A DNA stretch of 5,671 nt from Candidatus Eiseniibacteriota bacterium (lineage in GTDB: Bacteria > Eisenbacteria > RBG-16-71-46): NCBI GenBank assembly GCA_903921835.1, contig CAIXRL010000381.1, forward strand, positions 1 through 5,671, read 5' to 3'. Each line of letters begins with the position of its first letter. The first letter of the stretch is position 1. The translations under genes and the position numbers were made by a program. This document shows positions 5,522-5,671 of the stretch, piece after piece. Below the pieces are notes generated by a model that ran no database searches, was not told the origin of the DNA, and worked only from the letters and a program-made list of their open reading frames with translations.

Positions 5522-5671
5522 ATGAAGTCCTGGTCGAGGTCGCATCTCGCCGATCACGAAGTCGTCCGTACGTTCACGAATACCGTCGTTCGCGACTGCG
5601 CCACGACGGCCGAGCTGCTGGCCGATCTCGGCGAGCTGGATGCGCGCAGGCTCTACGTGCCCGCCGGGTAC
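5522..5671 (+). CDS. N-terminus of an HNH-endonuclease-type protein (partial)
   Basis: Fifty codons run from ATG to the window end, reading MKSWSRSHLADHEVV at the start, then TTAELLADLGELDARRLYVPAGY. From memory, this spacing of short N-terminal helix, a 'TTAxLLAxLxExDARxLYxPAGY' segment and a following 'PSMFAYC' block matches a large, often multicopy family in high-GC environmental bacteria whose C-terminus carries an HNH nuclease domain. The HNH motif itself lies beyond the window, so nuclease function is inferred only. The first residues look complete and the ATG is the natural start; the best upstream purine run is GGTGG about eight bases away, a weak SD. It is divergent from the carboxylase operon and unrelated to it by function as far as visible. 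Confidence 0.6.
   Translation, partial: MKSWSRSHLADHEVVRTFTNTVVRDCATTAELLADLGELDARRLYVPAGY

Noticed and set aside
4925..5557. N-terminal extension of biotin carboxylase by up to 211 residues
   Set aside because: The conserved N-terminus begins exactly at the ATG at 4924. Upstream in-frame sequence is unconserved-looking Arg/Pro/Ala/Ser-rich text, and the ATG near 5239 lacks an SD.

Overview
The window is very GC-rich bacterial DNA (about 70% G+C by eye, with G/C in nearly every third codon position). Reverse-strand genes overlap by four bases and GTG starts occur. This fits a high-GC environmental bacterium known mostly from metagenomes; candidate groups are Eisenbacteria, Gemmatimonadota and Myxococcota relatives. 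That placement is inference, since no single gene here fixes the phylum. The first 18 bases are Illumina adapter, so the window begins at the raw end of an assembled contig.

Layout by transcription direction. Reading leftward on the minus strand from about 4924, there is a tight three-gene operon: a biotin carboxylase subunit (4924-3410), a biotinyl carrier subunit (3413-2916) and an AI-2E family membrane protein (2919-1864). Both junctions are 4-base stop/start overlaps (GTGA, then ATGA). The two carboxylase genes are the two halves of an alpha subunit of the methylcrotonyl/propionyl/acetyl-CoA carboxylase type, encoded here as separate chains. The carboxyltransferase partner is not in the window.

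A 311-base gap (1553-1863) follows. It reads as a control region for the next minus-strand gene: a 17-base inverted repeat, a candidate sigma70-like promoter with a 17-base spacer, a GC-rich hairpin at the predicted 5' end of the RNA, and a strong intrinsic-terminator-like hairpin ending just upstream of the ribosome binding site. Next come phoH (1552-413, PhoH-family ATPase) and, 36 bases on, the start of a 7TM-HD membrane phosphodiesterase gene (pgpH/yqfF type) cut by the contig end. phoH followed by the 7TM-HD gene is a conserved bacterial order, usually leading to ybeY.

On the right, a gene-free stretch of about 600 bases (4925-5521) separates the minus-strand operon from the first 50 codons of a plus-strand gene. 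That gene resembles the N-terminus of a multicopy HNH-endonuclease-type family.

I did not find CRISPR arrays, insertion sequences, tRNA or rRNA. The region is mostly ordinary core metabolism and RNA-turnover genes. The parts most worth a second look are the structured phoH leader, the split carboxylase alpha subunit, the unusual CTG start of the 7TM-HD gene, and the adapter at the contig end.
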